Below are positions 8,425-17,285 of a stretch of 58,879 bases of DNA, piece after piece. The stretch's first letter is position 1; each line of letters begins with the position of its first letter. The notes under the pieces are model-generated. The model was given only the letters and a program-made list of their open reading frames with translations. It was not told the origin of the DNA and made no database searches. The stretch is taken from contig JADYZN010000036.1 of NCBI GenBank assembly GCA_020853095.1, positions 1 to 58,879 on the forward strand. The letters are read 5' to 3'. The position numbers and the translations under genes are program-made. This DNA comes from Phycisphaerales bacterium (GTDB lineage: Bacteria > Planctomycetota > Phycisphaerae > Tepidisphaerales > Tepidisphaeraceae).

Positions 8425-8804
8425 TCCAGTTTTTCGGGGTCGATGCGGATGTTTTTTTCGCCGGCGGCTTTTTTCTCGCGGTATTTTTTGACCCAGGTTT
8501 CAAAGCTTTTGCCGGCGGCGGTGTCGCGGCCGGTGAATTGAAGGCGGGCGATGTCGCTGTAGCGGATGGACAGTTTGTGGTCCTGGTCCTTGGGGAACAG
8601 CCGCACGAAACATTCATCGAGCGTTTGGCTTTCGCTGTTGCGGTCGAAGATATAACCCTCGATGGATCGTCCATCCTTGAGGGTGATCGTGACATCTCCG
8701 CGATAATCAAAGGCGGTTTCGAGGGCGGCGCGAATCTCCGGCGCGGTGGCCAGGGGTGGGATCTGGCCTTGCAACATCGTTCGATCGTCGGGGGTTTGGG
8801 ACAT
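8421..8804 (-). CDS. conserved-looking small protein of unknown function next to hpnH
   Basis: 127 residues starting MSQTPDDRTM. The longer frame upstream to 9050 only overlaps hpnH and is not used. I do not recognise the family. What can be seen: no signal peptide and no membrane segment; a central beta-rich stretch (VTITLKDGRSIEGYIFDR, then RLFPKDQDHKLSIRYSDIAR) that reads like a small barrel of the SM/PRC kind; and a very charged C-terminal helix (FETWVKKYREKKAAGEK). It begins 11 bases after the hpnH stop on the same strand, so it is probably co-transcribed with hpnH. The fold suggestion is inference only. Confidence 0.7.
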   Translation of the reverse strand: MSQTPDDRTMLQGQIPPLATAPEIRAALETAFDYRGDVTITLKDGRSIEGYIFDRNSESQTLDECFVRLFPKDQDHKLSIRYSDIARLQFTGRDTAAGKSFETWVKKYREKKAAGEKNIRIDPEKLD

Positions 8805-8815
8805 ATTGATCTTGC

Positions 8816-9952
8816 TTAGACGTGGGAGACCTGGACCGTGCTGGATGGCTCGGCCGGCAGGCGGTTGCCGCGGATGGTCAATGGAACGATTTTGGGGGCC
8901 GCCGGCAATGGTTCGGGCAGGTTCGACTCGGACTTTGGATAGCGTTTGAACAACGTCGCCCGAGCGGCCGCCCACATTCCGCCCAGCGAGCTGAAGGTGT
9001 GGTCCACGGCCGAGGCTTCGTAGCCGCTGTGGACCATGCAGTTGGCGCACTTGGGGTTGCCGCTTTCGGTGCCATAGCGTTCCCAGGCGGTGTCGTCCAT
9101 CAGTTCCTTGAAGCTTTGGGCGTATCCATCCTGAAGCAGGTAGCAGGGTTTTTGCCAGCCGAAGAGGTTGTAGGTGGGCATGCCCCAGGGGGTGCAGGAA
9201 TAATGCCGCCGGCCCATGAGAAATTCGAGGAAAAGCGGGCTTTGATTGAAGACCCAGCGTTTGGATCGGTTGCTGAGGATTTTGTCGAACAGCCGGGTGG
9301 TGCGTTCGCGGGCCAGGAAATGCTTCTGGTCCGGGGCCTTGTCATAGCTGTAACCGGGGGAGAGCATCATCCCTTCGACGCCCATGTCCATCATCTGGTC
9401 AAAAAACGCGCGGACGCTTTGGGGGTTGGCGCCCTCGAAGAGGGTGGTGTTGGTGGTCACGCGGAAGCCGCGGGCCACGGCCGCCTGGATGCCTTCGACC
9501 GCGATGTCGTAGCCCCCTTCGCGGCAGACGGAAAAGTCGTGGTGTTCGCGCTGGCCGTCGAGGTGGACGCTGAATGTCAAATACTTGCTGGGGGTGAACA
9601 GGCTGAGTTTTTCCTTCAGCAGCAAGGCGTTGGTGCAGAGGTAGAGGTATTTTTTGCGTGCGACCAGGCCGGCGACGATCTGGTCGATTTGCGGGTGCAT
9701 CAGCGGTTCGCCGCCGGGGATGCTGACCATGGGTGCGCCGCATTCTTCGACGGCGTTGAAGCATTCTTCGGGGGTGAGGTTTTTTTTGAGAATGTGAGCG
9801 GGATACTGAATTTTGCCGCAGCCGGCGCAGGCGAGATTGCAGCGGAACAACGGTTCAAGCATCAGGACCAGCGGATAGCGTTTTCGGCCGCGAAGTTTTT
9901 GCTTCAGGACGTACGACGCCACGGTCCACATCTGCGAAATCGGCACACCCAT
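8816..9952 (-). CDS. hpnH: adenosyl-hopene transferase HpnH (radical SAM)
   Basis: 378 residues starting at ATG 9952 (MGVPISQMWTVASYVLKQ), with GAGGA about nine bases upstream. The in-frame TTG at 9961 is less likely. The radical SAM cluster motif CNLACAGC is at about residues 38-45. PGGEPLMHP, SVHLDGQREHHD and the C-terminal CANCMVHSGYEASAV, with cysteines of a second region, match HpnH closely along the whole length. HpnH uses S-adenosylmethionine to add a 5'-deoxyadenosyl unit to diploptene, the first step to C35 hopanoids. It is divergent from the HpnG-like phosphorylase, 97 bases away, which would catalyse the next step. Squalene-hopene cyclase is not in the window. Confidence 0.95.
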   Translation of the reverse strand: MGVPISQMWTVASYVLKQKLRGRKRYPLVLMLEPLFRCNLACAGCGKIQYPAHILKKNLTPEECFNAVEECGAPMVSIPGGEPLMHPQIDQIVAGLVARKKYLYLCTNALLLKEKLSLFTPSKYLTFSVHLDGQREHHDFSVCREGGYDIAVEGIQAAVARGFRVTTNTTLFEGANPQSVRAFFDQMMDMGVEGMMLSPGYSYDKAPDQKHFLARERTTRLFDKILSNRSKRWVFNQSPLFLEFLMGRRHYSCTPWGMPTYNLFGWQKPCYLLQDGYAQSFKELMDDTAWERYGTESGNPKCANCMVHSGYEASAVDHTFSSLGGMWAAARATLFKRYPKSESNLPEPLPAAPKIVPLTIRGNRLPAEPSSTVQVSHV

Positions 9953-9976
9953 AAGGGTCAATCCTCAATTCTGACT

Positions 9977-10055
9977 GTAAGGGGGCGATGATACAGCAAA
10001 AGGCCGTCCAACCCAACCAAATCCCAGTCTACATCATGGGTTAGGGGGCGTGATA
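9977..10055. promoter_or_regulatory. direct repeats in the hpnH/hpnG divergent promoter
   Basis: GTAAGGGGGCGATGATA (9977-9993) and GTTAGGGGGCGTGATA (10040-10055) are near-identical direct repeats 63 bases apart, bracketing the divergent intergenic region. The second copy covers the hpnG start. A TATAAT box follows at 10059-10064. They may be binding sites for a shared regulator; nothing in the window identifies it. Confidence 0.4.
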
Positions 10056-10724
10056 GGGTATAATCGGAAGATTATCGTCCAGGGAAGAATTCTCATTTTC
10101 ACGGCGGTCGAGGCGGAGGCGCGGGCCGTGGCTCGCGCGCTGGGATATGGAAGGGGATTTTCGGGCAGGGATGCGGTGTCGTTGCGGGTCGATGGGTATG
10201 AGGTGGAGATTCGGACGATTGGAATTCGAGGCGTTTATTTTCCTAACGAGTTGAGTGGACAGGGTTTGCGGGCGGTCATCCTGGCCGGGCTGGGGGGAGG
10301 ATTGGATCCAACGTTGCAAGTTGGCGATGTGGTGGTGGATGGATTGGAACGGAGCGGGACAATTTGTTGGAGCGATGAGTTGGTTGGAACGGCGGAAAGA
10401 AAGCGGGAATTGTTTGAAAAAAGCGGCGCACGGGTGGTGGAAATGGAAGGGGAAGTTGTTCGTAAGTGGTCGGGTTTACAAGGAGTTAAGTTGATCGGGG
10501 TGAGGTCTGTGAGCGATCGGGCGGACCAGGAGTTGGATGGGCGGTTGTTGGGATGGGTGGATGGATGGGGCCGGCCGCGCTGGGGAAAGCTGCTGTGGGC
10601 GATTGCACGTCGGCCGCAACGGGTCGGTGCGTTGTGGCGATTGGGCCGGGATGGTCGGCGGGCGTGCGGCACGCTTGGCCCGGCGGTGCGGCGGGTGATC
10701 GGGCAATTGAAATCATTTGATTAA
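10050..10724 (+). CDS. hpnG: hopanoid-associated phosphorylase, HpnG-like
   Basis: 224 residues of the nucleoside phosphorylase (PNP/UDP) superfamily: ILIFTAVEAEARAVARAL at the first strand, AGLGGGLDPTLQVGDVVV, VEMEGEVV (the ribose-binding Met-Glu motif) and GVRSVSDRADQELD. HpnG cleaves adenosylhopane to ribosylhopane, releasing adenine; assignment to HpnG rather than another MTA/SAH-type phosphorylase rests on the divergent hpnH neighbour. The start is GTG 10050, the only conventional start before the first strand. A perfect TATAAT at 10059-10064 lies inside this start region, so transcription may begin near 10071 and translation may use a non-standard ATT, or the box is fortuitous. The end overlaps the converging DUF4838 gene by 12 bases. 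Confidence 0.82.
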   Translation: MIGYNRKIIVQGRILIFTAVEAEARAVARALGYGRGFSGRDAVSLRVDGYEVEIRTIGIRGVYFPNELSGQGLRAVILAGLGGGLDPTLQVGDVVVDGLERSGTICWSDELVGTAERKRELFEKSGARVVEMEGEVVRKWSGLQGVKLIGVRSVSDRADQELDGRLLGWVDGWGRPRWGKLLWAIARRPQRVGALWRLGRDGRRACGTLGPAVRRVIGQLKSFD

Positions 10725-13055
10725 GGTTCCGGGGTCCGCATCGGCACGGATGAAGAGGATGCGATCGACGGCGATTTGTTGAATCTTGCCGTTGTTCGGC
10801 GGGGCGAACCAGATGAATTTGGTGTGGCTCATCGGGATCGACGCGATTTTGTACCAGTGATATTCACCATCGGGAATTTGTGAGAGCGTGATGGCGACAG
10901 GAGGCGAGGCGGCGGCGCTTTTGGAGTTGTCATAGACGCCGGCGGAGAAGGCGATGGCCGATGGATCGGCATCGGCCTTGATGCGAACCGAGGCGTAGAT
11001 GTTCCAGGGGCGCTGGGGTTGATCGTCGGCCAGCAGTCCATCCATGCGGGTTTGAATGGCCCATTGGGGGTGATTGCCGGGCATGATCGCGGCACGCCCA
11101 TCGGAGGCTTTGGGATCCGCTTCACGCGAGACCCAGCCGTTGGATTGGCCGATGATGGAAAAGTCGTGGTCCTGAAGGTCGTACCAGTCGGCGCGCGGAA
11201 GATTCGCGATTTGGGGAGGCGGGGCCACGGCGGCCGGATCGTCGCGCAGGGAGTTGATCCAGGCTTGCAGGTCTCCTTCGGATCGGCCTTCGCTGAGGGC
11301 GGTGATGTGATGGTCGCTGATGATGCGGGAAAGACGGTCGAGGTAATACCCTTTGGGGTGATCGTAAGGCCAGGGACGATTGAGTATTCGCATGACCTGT
11401 CGATGCCGCCAGCCCTGCACGATGGCATGAAGCACCGGCGCTTGAAGTAATTCCACCCGGCGGGCGATCTCCGGTTTGTCGGCGACGAGCAACTGGGCTT
11501 TTTCGAGCAGTTGAATCGACTGGTGCAGCAACCGCGGCGTCAGCCAGGGTGAATCGACCGCATCGGAGATGCCGACGAAGAGGTCTTTGGCGGCGGCGTG
11601 TCGCAGGTCGATGTATTGGGCGATGGTTGACGATGCCTGCTCGTAATACTCGTCGAGAAACTGCGATATCAGTTGGCGGTCATCCAGGGAGGGATCCCAC
11701 AACAGTTGCGCCAGCACCCATTGGCGGAGGATGGCGAAATCGCCGCCGGGAGAATGGTAATTGCCCTGCTCGAAGATGCCCTTGATGCCGTTGTTGGCGA
11801 AGAAACGGACGTTGGGGCCGAGCACGAACAGGTTGGGATGGGGTTGGACGTAATGGGCGAAATTGACGATGTAGTCCCAGACGTACAGGCGTTTGCAGAT
11901 TTCGGACCACCGGCGGGTTTCGGCGGCGAAGGTGGCGTTGACCGGGTCGGTCAGGGGTTGGGCGAAGGAACATTCGATGTCGCAGAGTCGGACGATCACG
12001 TTGTCGCGCGGGCGGACGTGCGCGGGGGGTTTGCGGGTGTAGCGATAGGCGAGCGTGTCGATGGCGATGCGGGGATAATCGTCGCGGATGTCATCGGCGA
12101 TGGCGTTGACGAAATGCAGCAATGGGCCGGAGGGGCTGCCTTCGTATTGTTCCAATTTCAGGCAGTTGGCGCACTGGCACGGATCGGAATTGTCGTTTTG
12201 CGAGACCGAGATGATCGCATCGGTGTCGGGCGGGACCTTGGCGGCGATGTCGCGGACCTGTTGTTTGACGAATTCGAGCAACTGGGGATTGGTCAGGCAC
12301 AACTGGGTCGGGCTGGGGGGCGCCACCCGTTTGCCGTTGATTTCGGAGAACCATTCGGGGTGTTGGGCGAAGTATTTTTCGTGGGGGACCAGTCGATCAA
12401 ACGTATGGACAAAAAAATCCCCGGCGTAGATGACGTGGCCGCCGAGTTCGGGGGGAATGCCGGATCGACTGGCGTTGATGCGATTGGGTAAGGCCCAATC
12501 GGGGTTGAAGGCGGTGAATTCATACACCTCGCGGTATTCCAGCGGCGGGATGAAACGAATTTGCGGGAGGGGAATCGACAGGTCGGGGATTCGGGGGATG
12601 CGGGATTCGGTTAAAGACCACCAGCGGCAGCCGAGTTGTTGAAGGAAGGTGTAGACGGCGTAGATCGTTCCACGGGAGGCGCCGGCCGCGCCGCTGAGGA
12701 TCAGGTGGTCGCCGGCGGCATGGATCACGATCCCCTCACGGCCGAGGGATTGAAGGGACAGGTCCAGCGCGGGATCGATCATGCGAGCGGCGGATGGGCC
12801 GACGGCGATGAGCGGATGGGAGAGGTCCGGATGATCGTCCGATTTCAGCTCGAAGACCGAACCGGTGATTTTCCAGAGGTACAATTGCAGCGCCTTGGCC
12901 GCGTTGATTTCGACGACCGATGCATCGGGAGCGACCACGATGGAGTACAGGGCACGGCCGGAATGGGCGATCCGCAGGGTCGGGACATCTTGATCGGCCA
13001 AAACGAACCGGCCCGACAAGGCCACGATGATGATTCCAACGATGAAACGAAACAT
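10713..13055 (-). CDS. exported DUF4838 protein (alpha-glucuronidase-like), cassette B
   Basis: 780 residues with a signal peptide (1-20, ending RFVLA). Residues about 25-170 resemble the N-terminal domain of alpha-glucuronidase-type enzymes (AAKALQLYLWKITG, YAVYTFLQQLGCRWW). Residues about 180-470 carry DUF4838 hallmarks: EYFAQHPEW-type sequence (KYFAQHPEWFSEINGKR), LCLTNPQLLEFV, and the Cys-rich NDNSDPCQCANCL. A C-terminal beta domain about 640-780 is probably carbohydrate-binding. The biochemical activity of DUF4838 is not established; a role in acidic polysaccharide breakdown fits the neighbouring heparinase-like lyase. AGGA is present before the ATG. The gap from the heparinase gene upstream is 23 bases, so they form one operon. 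Confidence 0.86.
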   Translation of the reverse strand: MFRFIVGIIIVALSGRFVLADQDVPTLRIAHSGRALYSIVVAPDASVVEINAAKALQLYLWKITGSVFELKSDDHPDLSHPLIAVGPSAARMIDPALDLSLQSLGREGIVIHAAGDHLILSGAAGASRGTIYAVYTFLQQLGCRWWSLTESRIPRIPDLSIPLPQIRFIPPLEYREVYEFTAFNPDWALPNRINASRSGIPPELGGHVIYAGDFFVHTFDRLVPHEKYFAQHPEWFSEINGKRVAPPSPTQLCLTNPQLLEFVKQQVRDIAAKVPPDTDAIISVSQNDNSDPCQCANCLKLEQYEGSPSGPLLHFVNAIADDIRDDYPRIAIDTLAYRYTRKPPAHVRPRDNVIVRLCDIECSFAQPLTDPVNATFAAETRRWSEICKRLYVWDYIVNFAHYVQPHPNLFVLGPNVRFFANNGIKGIFEQGNYHSPGGDFAILRQWVLAQLLWDPSLDDRQLISQFLDEYYEQASSTIAQYIDLRHAAAKDLFVGISDAVDSPWLTPRLLHQSIQLLEKAQLLVADKPEIARRVELLQAPVLHAIVQGWRHRQVMRILNRPWPYDHPKGYYLDRLSRIISDHHITALSEGRSEGDLQAWINSLRDDPAAVAPPPQIANLPRADWYDLQDHDFSIIGQSNGWVSREADPKASDGRAAIMPGNHPQWAIQTRMDGLLADDQPQRPWNIYASVRIKADADPSAIAFSAGVYDNSKSAAASPPVAITLSQIPDGEYHWYKIASIPMSHTKFIWFAPPNNGKIQQIAVDRILFIRADADPGTLIK

Positions 13056-13078
13056 GAATCCTCGCGAGGGAAAAAAGA

Positions 13079-16000
13079 TCAGGGGACGACGTTGACGATG
13101 CGGGCGATTTCGAGGCTGTCGCCGGGGGCGAATTGCCAGAGCCGGATGCGCTGGTTGAGATAATTCGAAAGCTCTTTGGCCGGCACGGCATCGCGCAGAT
13201 AGAGGGTTGTGCCTTCTTCGGTGCGGACGGCGCCGCGCACCGGCAAGAACGTCTTGGTCGATCCATCATCGAGCCTGAGCCATGCGCCGGCGAAGCGGTT
13301 GAAGGCGTCGGCGCCGTCGGCGAACGACAGGAACGAATCCAGTTGAAGGATGCCGCCATCGGTGGTGGAGACCACCTTGCCTTCGGCCAGCAGCGCGGTG
13401 GCATCCAGCGTCAGCCACAACCGGCCCTTTTCAGACTCGGCCGAGACGATCTGGTACATGGCCGAGCGGCCCTGATTGTAAATGCGGATCGGCGTTGCCG
13501 GCGCGAACAGGTCGGGTTTTTCCCGCCGTTCGGTGGCGATGGCGATGCGATTTTTTTCGTAATCGACCGCGAGTATGCGGCCGTAGGCGAAGGGGGTTCC
13601 CGCGCGCATCCGCGGAGTCCATTGGCCAACCTGCACGTCGCGAACCACCTTGCCGGCGCGCTGCGAGATGACGCGGGCGCCGACGGCCTGAGCGGCCGGG
13701 GAGATGCCGTTGGATGGGGGCAGTTGCAGGTGAATGGTGTCGGCGCCATCCTCCAGTTCCACCTTCAACACCAGCGGAGTGGCGGATTCCAGATGAACGC
13801 TTTTGACGGTTGGATGGTCGTTCTGATACGGGTCCAGCACCGACAGGAACCGGCTGGTGTCGCCCTTGTTGACCTCGCGTCGGACCAGCATGTAATCCAA
13901 CGACCAGTCGGTTGGGCGATTGGGCGATCGGCCGACGCCGCGCAACAGTTGCACGGGGCCGTCGACGGGGAGGATGTGCAGTTTCAGGGCATCGGCGCCG
14001 TCGCTCAGGCCGCTGTTCCAGGTCCATTGGGCGGGCGCGTCGAGGGTCGCGGTGCGAACTTCGCTCATGTAGGAGGGGAAATCATCGCGTTGACGGCCCC
14101 AGCGGTCGGTCCAGGTGGCGAAGGGTTCAACCTGCCGGCCGGCCAGCGTGCCGGGTGCGGGCGGGGTCCAGTTCAGTTGTGGATCGTTCATGGGGGCGAT
14201 CATGCCGTGCCAGCTCTGGTCGTGCTGCTGGCCGCCGTTGACGGCAAAGAGATCGACGAAATAAAAACGGGTTTCATCCACGTCCACCAGGAGGACCATG
14301 CGTTCGTACAGGTCGTTGGATTTGGCATCCGGATTGCCGAGCTGTGCGCGGTCGCGTGAATAGGGATTTTGCGAGGCGGCGGCGACGTGAACGCCGTTTT
14401 TACTGGCAAAGAGCCGCAGCCAGCCGGCGTTGGGGCGCATGGTCGGCTGGGTTTCATCGACCGTGACGGTGTTGTGCGCCAGCGAGTTGCCATCCCATTG
14501 GGAAAAATATTGCCAACTGGCGGGATAGCCCAGATCGGGCAGCACGTTGACGCCGCGGGCGAAGACTTCGATCATCAGCGGGTCGCACTGGCGATGGCCG
14601 AGAAAATTGGTGTAGTTGAGCGTCAGCGCGCGGCGGTCGTTCCCCTGGCCGCTGTCGAGGATCGCCACGCCATAGCCGTCGAGGATGCGCGTTTTCCATT
14701 CGATTTTGGCGGCGGGCCGGGTGGCGGCGGATCGAATCTGGTCGATGGGGTAGGGGTCGAAGAGTTTTCCCTCGGCCGGCTGGCCAGTGCGCAGGTCCAG
14801 GCAGGCGGCGGCGAATCGCGGGTCGCCATATTTGGCGAAGGCCCAGAGATAATTGTCGGATGGAACGTAAGACCAGCGCTGGGGGGCGTATCGTTTGGGT
14901 TTTTCGATGGCGCAGGCGTCGCCGATGGCGGGGATGAAATAGCCGTCGATGGTCAGGTCGAGGAAAAAGTCAAAGAGGCGGGGCGCCTTGGGGCCTCTGA
15001 AGATCGGGGGATATTGTTCCAGCGGAAAGCGTTTGGGCTGGCGGGCGCGGATCATCTCCAGCAGGTCGGCGACGCGGGTGAAATCGAGCTTGATGGGGCA
15101 ATAGCCGGGGCTTTCCTCGCCGCCGCCATCCCGTTCCAGGCCGTTGACCATGATGTCCGAATCGTGGACGACGCCGGCGTGGTTGTATCGGCGGATGTAA
15201 TCGACGGCGGCCGTGCTGTTGAAGGGGTTGTCGGGGCGCTGGTCGTAATCGTCCAGCACCAGCGCCACGGATGCGGCGGCGGCCTGGTGGTGGCCGGGGT
15301 TGCCCTGGATGTAACCGCTCAGCAGCCCTTCGATGCCGGATCGCAGGATGTAATTTTCGATGTAACGACGAAGATCATCGCCGGAATGGATGGGCAATCC
15401 CTTTGCCTTGAGATAGGCGATCAGCTCCGGGTCGTCCATGGAGTCGTAAAGGCCATCGTAGGCGTCGGCGAGCGCTTCGAGGCAGAAGGTTTCCCAGATC
15501 AGGTCGGTGACCATGCCGCCGACTTTGCCGGGATAATCCGGATCGACGCCGTTGGGTTGGTCGGCATAGAAAAGGCGGTCACGGCGGTCGCGCTGATTGG
15601 GGTATTCCATGGCGACTTTGGCCAGCAGGATGCACCCTTTGCGGGCGTAACGGCGGTCGCCGCTGATGAGCCATGCCTGCGAGAGGGATTTGAGCGAGGG
15701 GACCACGACCGAGGCGTAGACCATGTGGGTGTAATCGCGGAGGAAATAGTAGGTTTTGCCGTCGTGGTGGGCGCCGTTGCCATCGTCGGGATAGTCGCCG
15801 CCGGTCATGTCGCCGGTGGCGTAGTCGTTGGTGGGCCACCATTCGCCGCCGACTTTGCATTGGACTTTGTAAGGGTGGTTCAGCGGGTCGATGTTGTAGC
15901 CGCAATAGGGATCGAGACGTTTGAGTTCCGGGCCGTGGATCGGGCAGGAGGCTTTGAATTTGACCGGGACGTGCCGGGCGATTTTCGTCGTGGGCATGAG

Positions 16001-16258
16001 CATCCAGACGAAGTCGTCGGATTTATCCAGCAGTTGGTCGGCCGGGCCGTAAACCGGGCCGATGTAATAATGGGATTTGCCATCGGAGGAGCGAAGCTGC
16101 TGGTAGGTTCGCTTGGCCCAGTCGAAATGTTCGACGTTGTAGCGGGCGGTTTTGACGCGGTCGGGGGTGTAGAGGGTGGGGGCATCTTTGGCAATGGCCG
16201 TTGCGCCCCAGACGAGCGCAACGGCCATCATGATCAAAAGCGGTTTGTCGAACCCCAT
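13079..16258 (-). CDS. exported heparinase II/III-like polysaccharide lyase, cassette B
   Basis: 1059 residues from ATG 16258 (MGFDKPLLIMMAVALVWGA), a signal peptide with AAGGAG eight bases before it. The alternative ATG at 16288 lacks such a site. The N-terminal (alpha/alpha) barrel region includes GNPGHHQAAAASVALVLDDY (about 320-340). The C-terminal beta region includes HRQCDPLMIEVFARGVNVLP and NSLAHNTVTVDETQP, both typical of the heparinase II/III fold. It is longer than usual for the family, with about 350 extra C-terminal residues of beta-rich sequence. It probably cleaves uronate-containing polysaccharide by beta-elimination; the exact substrate cannot be read from sequence. Confidence 0.85.
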   Translation of the reverse strand: MGFDKPLLIMMAVALVWGATAIAKDAPTLYTPDRVKTARYNVEHFDWAKRTYQQLRSSDGKSHYYIGPVYGPADQLLDKSDDFVWMLMPTTKIARHVPVKFKASCPIHGPELKRLDPYCGYNIDPLNHPYKVQCKVGGEWWPTNDYATGDMTGGDYPDDGNGAHHDGKTYYFLRDYTHMVYASVVVPSLKSLSQAWLISGDRRYARKGCILLAKVAMEYPNQRDRRDRLFYADQPNGVDPDYPGKVGGMVTDLIWETFCLEALADAYDGLYDSMDDPELIAYLKAKGLPIHSGDDLRRYIENYILRSGIEGLLSGYIQGNPGHHQAAAASVALVLDDYDQRPDNPFNSTAAVDYIRRYNHAGVVHDSDIMVNGLERDGGGEESPGYCPIKLDFTRVADLLEMIRARQPKRFPLEQYPPIFRGPKAPRLFDFFLDLTIDGYFIPAIGDACAIEKPKRYAPQRWSYVPSDNYLWAFAKYGDPRFAAACLDLRTGQPAEGKLFDPYPIDQIRSAATRPAAKIEWKTRILDGYGVAILDSGQGNDRRALTLNYTNFLGHRQCDPLMIEVFARGVNVLPDLGYPASWQYFSQWDGNSLAHNTVTVDETQPTMRPNAGWLRLFASKNGVHVAAASQNPYSRDRAQLGNPDAKSNDLYERMVLLVDVDETRFYFVDLFAVNGGQQHDQSWHGMIAPMNDPQLNWTPPAPGTLAGRQVEPFATWTDRWGRQRDDFPSYMSEVRTATLDAPAQWTWNSGLSDGADALKLHILPVDGPVQLLRGVGRSPNRPTDWSLDYMLVRREVNKGDTSRFLSVLDPYQNDHPTVKSVHLESATPLVLKVELEDGADTIHLQLPPSNGISPAAQAVGARVISQRAGKVVRDVQVGQWTPRMRAGTPFAYGRILAVDYEKNRIAIATERREKPDLFAPATPIRIYNQGRSAMYQIVSAESEKGRLWLTLDATALLAEGKVVSTTDGGILQLDSFLSFADGADAFNRFAGAWLRLDDGSTKTFLPVRGAVRTEEGTTLYLRDAVPAKELSNYLNQRIRLWQFAPGDSLEIARIVNVVP

Positions 16259-16323
16259 CGGGGCATCTCCTTGTTTGAGTGCGCCCAATTATATGGGGCA
16301 ATGCGATATTCACGCAGGAAAAA

Positions 16324-17103
16324 TCAACCCCGACGATTTCGTCGAACCAGCGCCAGCGCGCCGAGGCCGAGGAAGATCATACCCGACGGTTCGGGGACGG
16401 GGGCCAGGGTGATGTTGTCGTAAAAGGTGGTTGCCGGTGGACGATCCACGCTCATGGCATGAACGACACGCACACTGCTCATGCTCGACAAATTATTGAA
16501 AAAATTGAACGTCGTATTGGTCCCATCCGTCAGTGGGTTGCCGTCGATCGTTCCGGTGAAGGTATCCGTGGTCGAATCGAATTGGATGACCAGATCAACC
16601 ACGGTGTTATGTGGAAACGTGTTTGTAAAATAAACGGTTCCGGACGAGGTTATGGCACGAAATCCATAATCGTCAGGAATGTACTGAATCCACGGCCCGA
16701 TGTCTCCGGAACCCGTGTTGGCATTTCCGATCCCACCGTTGATATCAACATACTGATAAGTATTGGTGTCATCATCAACGACGTAGATTTTGGCCGATAT
16801 CGTTCCCTGAGCATAGCCGGAGTTGCCGGTATTGAATGTCAGTGTCGAATTGGAGCCGCCGGTGTCTTCCATCCAGAGGGACTGATTTCCGGATCCGCCG
16901 AACGGATCGGCCGGAGTGCTGTTTCCATCCACCACCTCGACGGTCGTGCTGCTCTGGATATCCGTGAATACCACCCCATTGGTGGGCACACTTCCCACGG
17001 TATCGGACTGGAAATCCCACACCGCCGCCGGAGCGGCCGTGACGGCGCCCAGCAGGCCCAGGGCAAAGGCGCCCGACAACAGAGTATGACTTAACCGACT
17101 CAT
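16324..17103 (-). CDS. PEP-CTERM protein, cassette B
   Basis: 259 residues: signal peptide (1-27, ending AAPAA), then a beta-rich domain with LamG/concanavalin-like features (FQSDTVGSVPTNG, SLWMEDTGGSNSTLTFN, FDSTTDTFTGTIDG, FYDNITL). It ends in the sorting tail VPEPSGMIFLGLGALALVRR. AGGAGG five bases before the ATG indicates strong translation. It sits between the enzyme genes and the prepilin-like gene on the same strand. The likely role is an exosortase-processed surface protein that may bind polysaccharide; the ligand is unknown. Confidence 0.88.
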   Translation of the reverse strand: MSRLSHTLLSGAFALGLLGAVTAAPAAVWDFQSDTVGSVPTNGVVFTDIQSSTTVEVVDGNSTPADPFGGSGNQSLWMEDTGGSNSTLTFNTGNSGYAQGTISAKIYVVDDDTNTYQYVDINGGIGNANTGSGDIGPWIQYIPDDYGFRAITSSGTVYFTNTFPHNTVVDLVIQFDSTTDTFTGTIDGNPLTDGTNTTFNFFNNLSSMSSVRVVHAMSVDRPPATTFYDNITLAPVPEPSGMIFLGLGALALVRRNRRG

Positions 17104-17285
17104 ATGAACCTCCTGTGAAATGAAGCTTCATCATCGACGCGATGATGTGTACCAGACATCTTTGGGGCAAACGGCAAGCGGGCCACATTGGCGCTTGTTC
17201 CGTTCATCACCCATGAATGTTGATTTGTTTGTCATATCGTTCCATTGACCATGACGAGCCGTCCGGCTGTCTCTGGAATATCCAT

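Noticed and set aside
8805-9050. Upstream extension of the small hpnH-neighbour gene to 9050
   Set aside because: It overlaps the conserved C-terminus of hpnH on the same strand in another frame; ATG 8804 gives a sensible protein.
14369-16423. 684-codon rightward open frame across the heparinase-like gene
   Set aside because: It is antisense of a well-supported lyase gene; its Gly/Val/Ala/Asp-rich translation has no motif.
17104-17285. A small gene between the cassette B PEP-CTERM and prepilin genes
   Set aside because: The short open frames there lack start context and run through the PEP-CTERM ribosome site.
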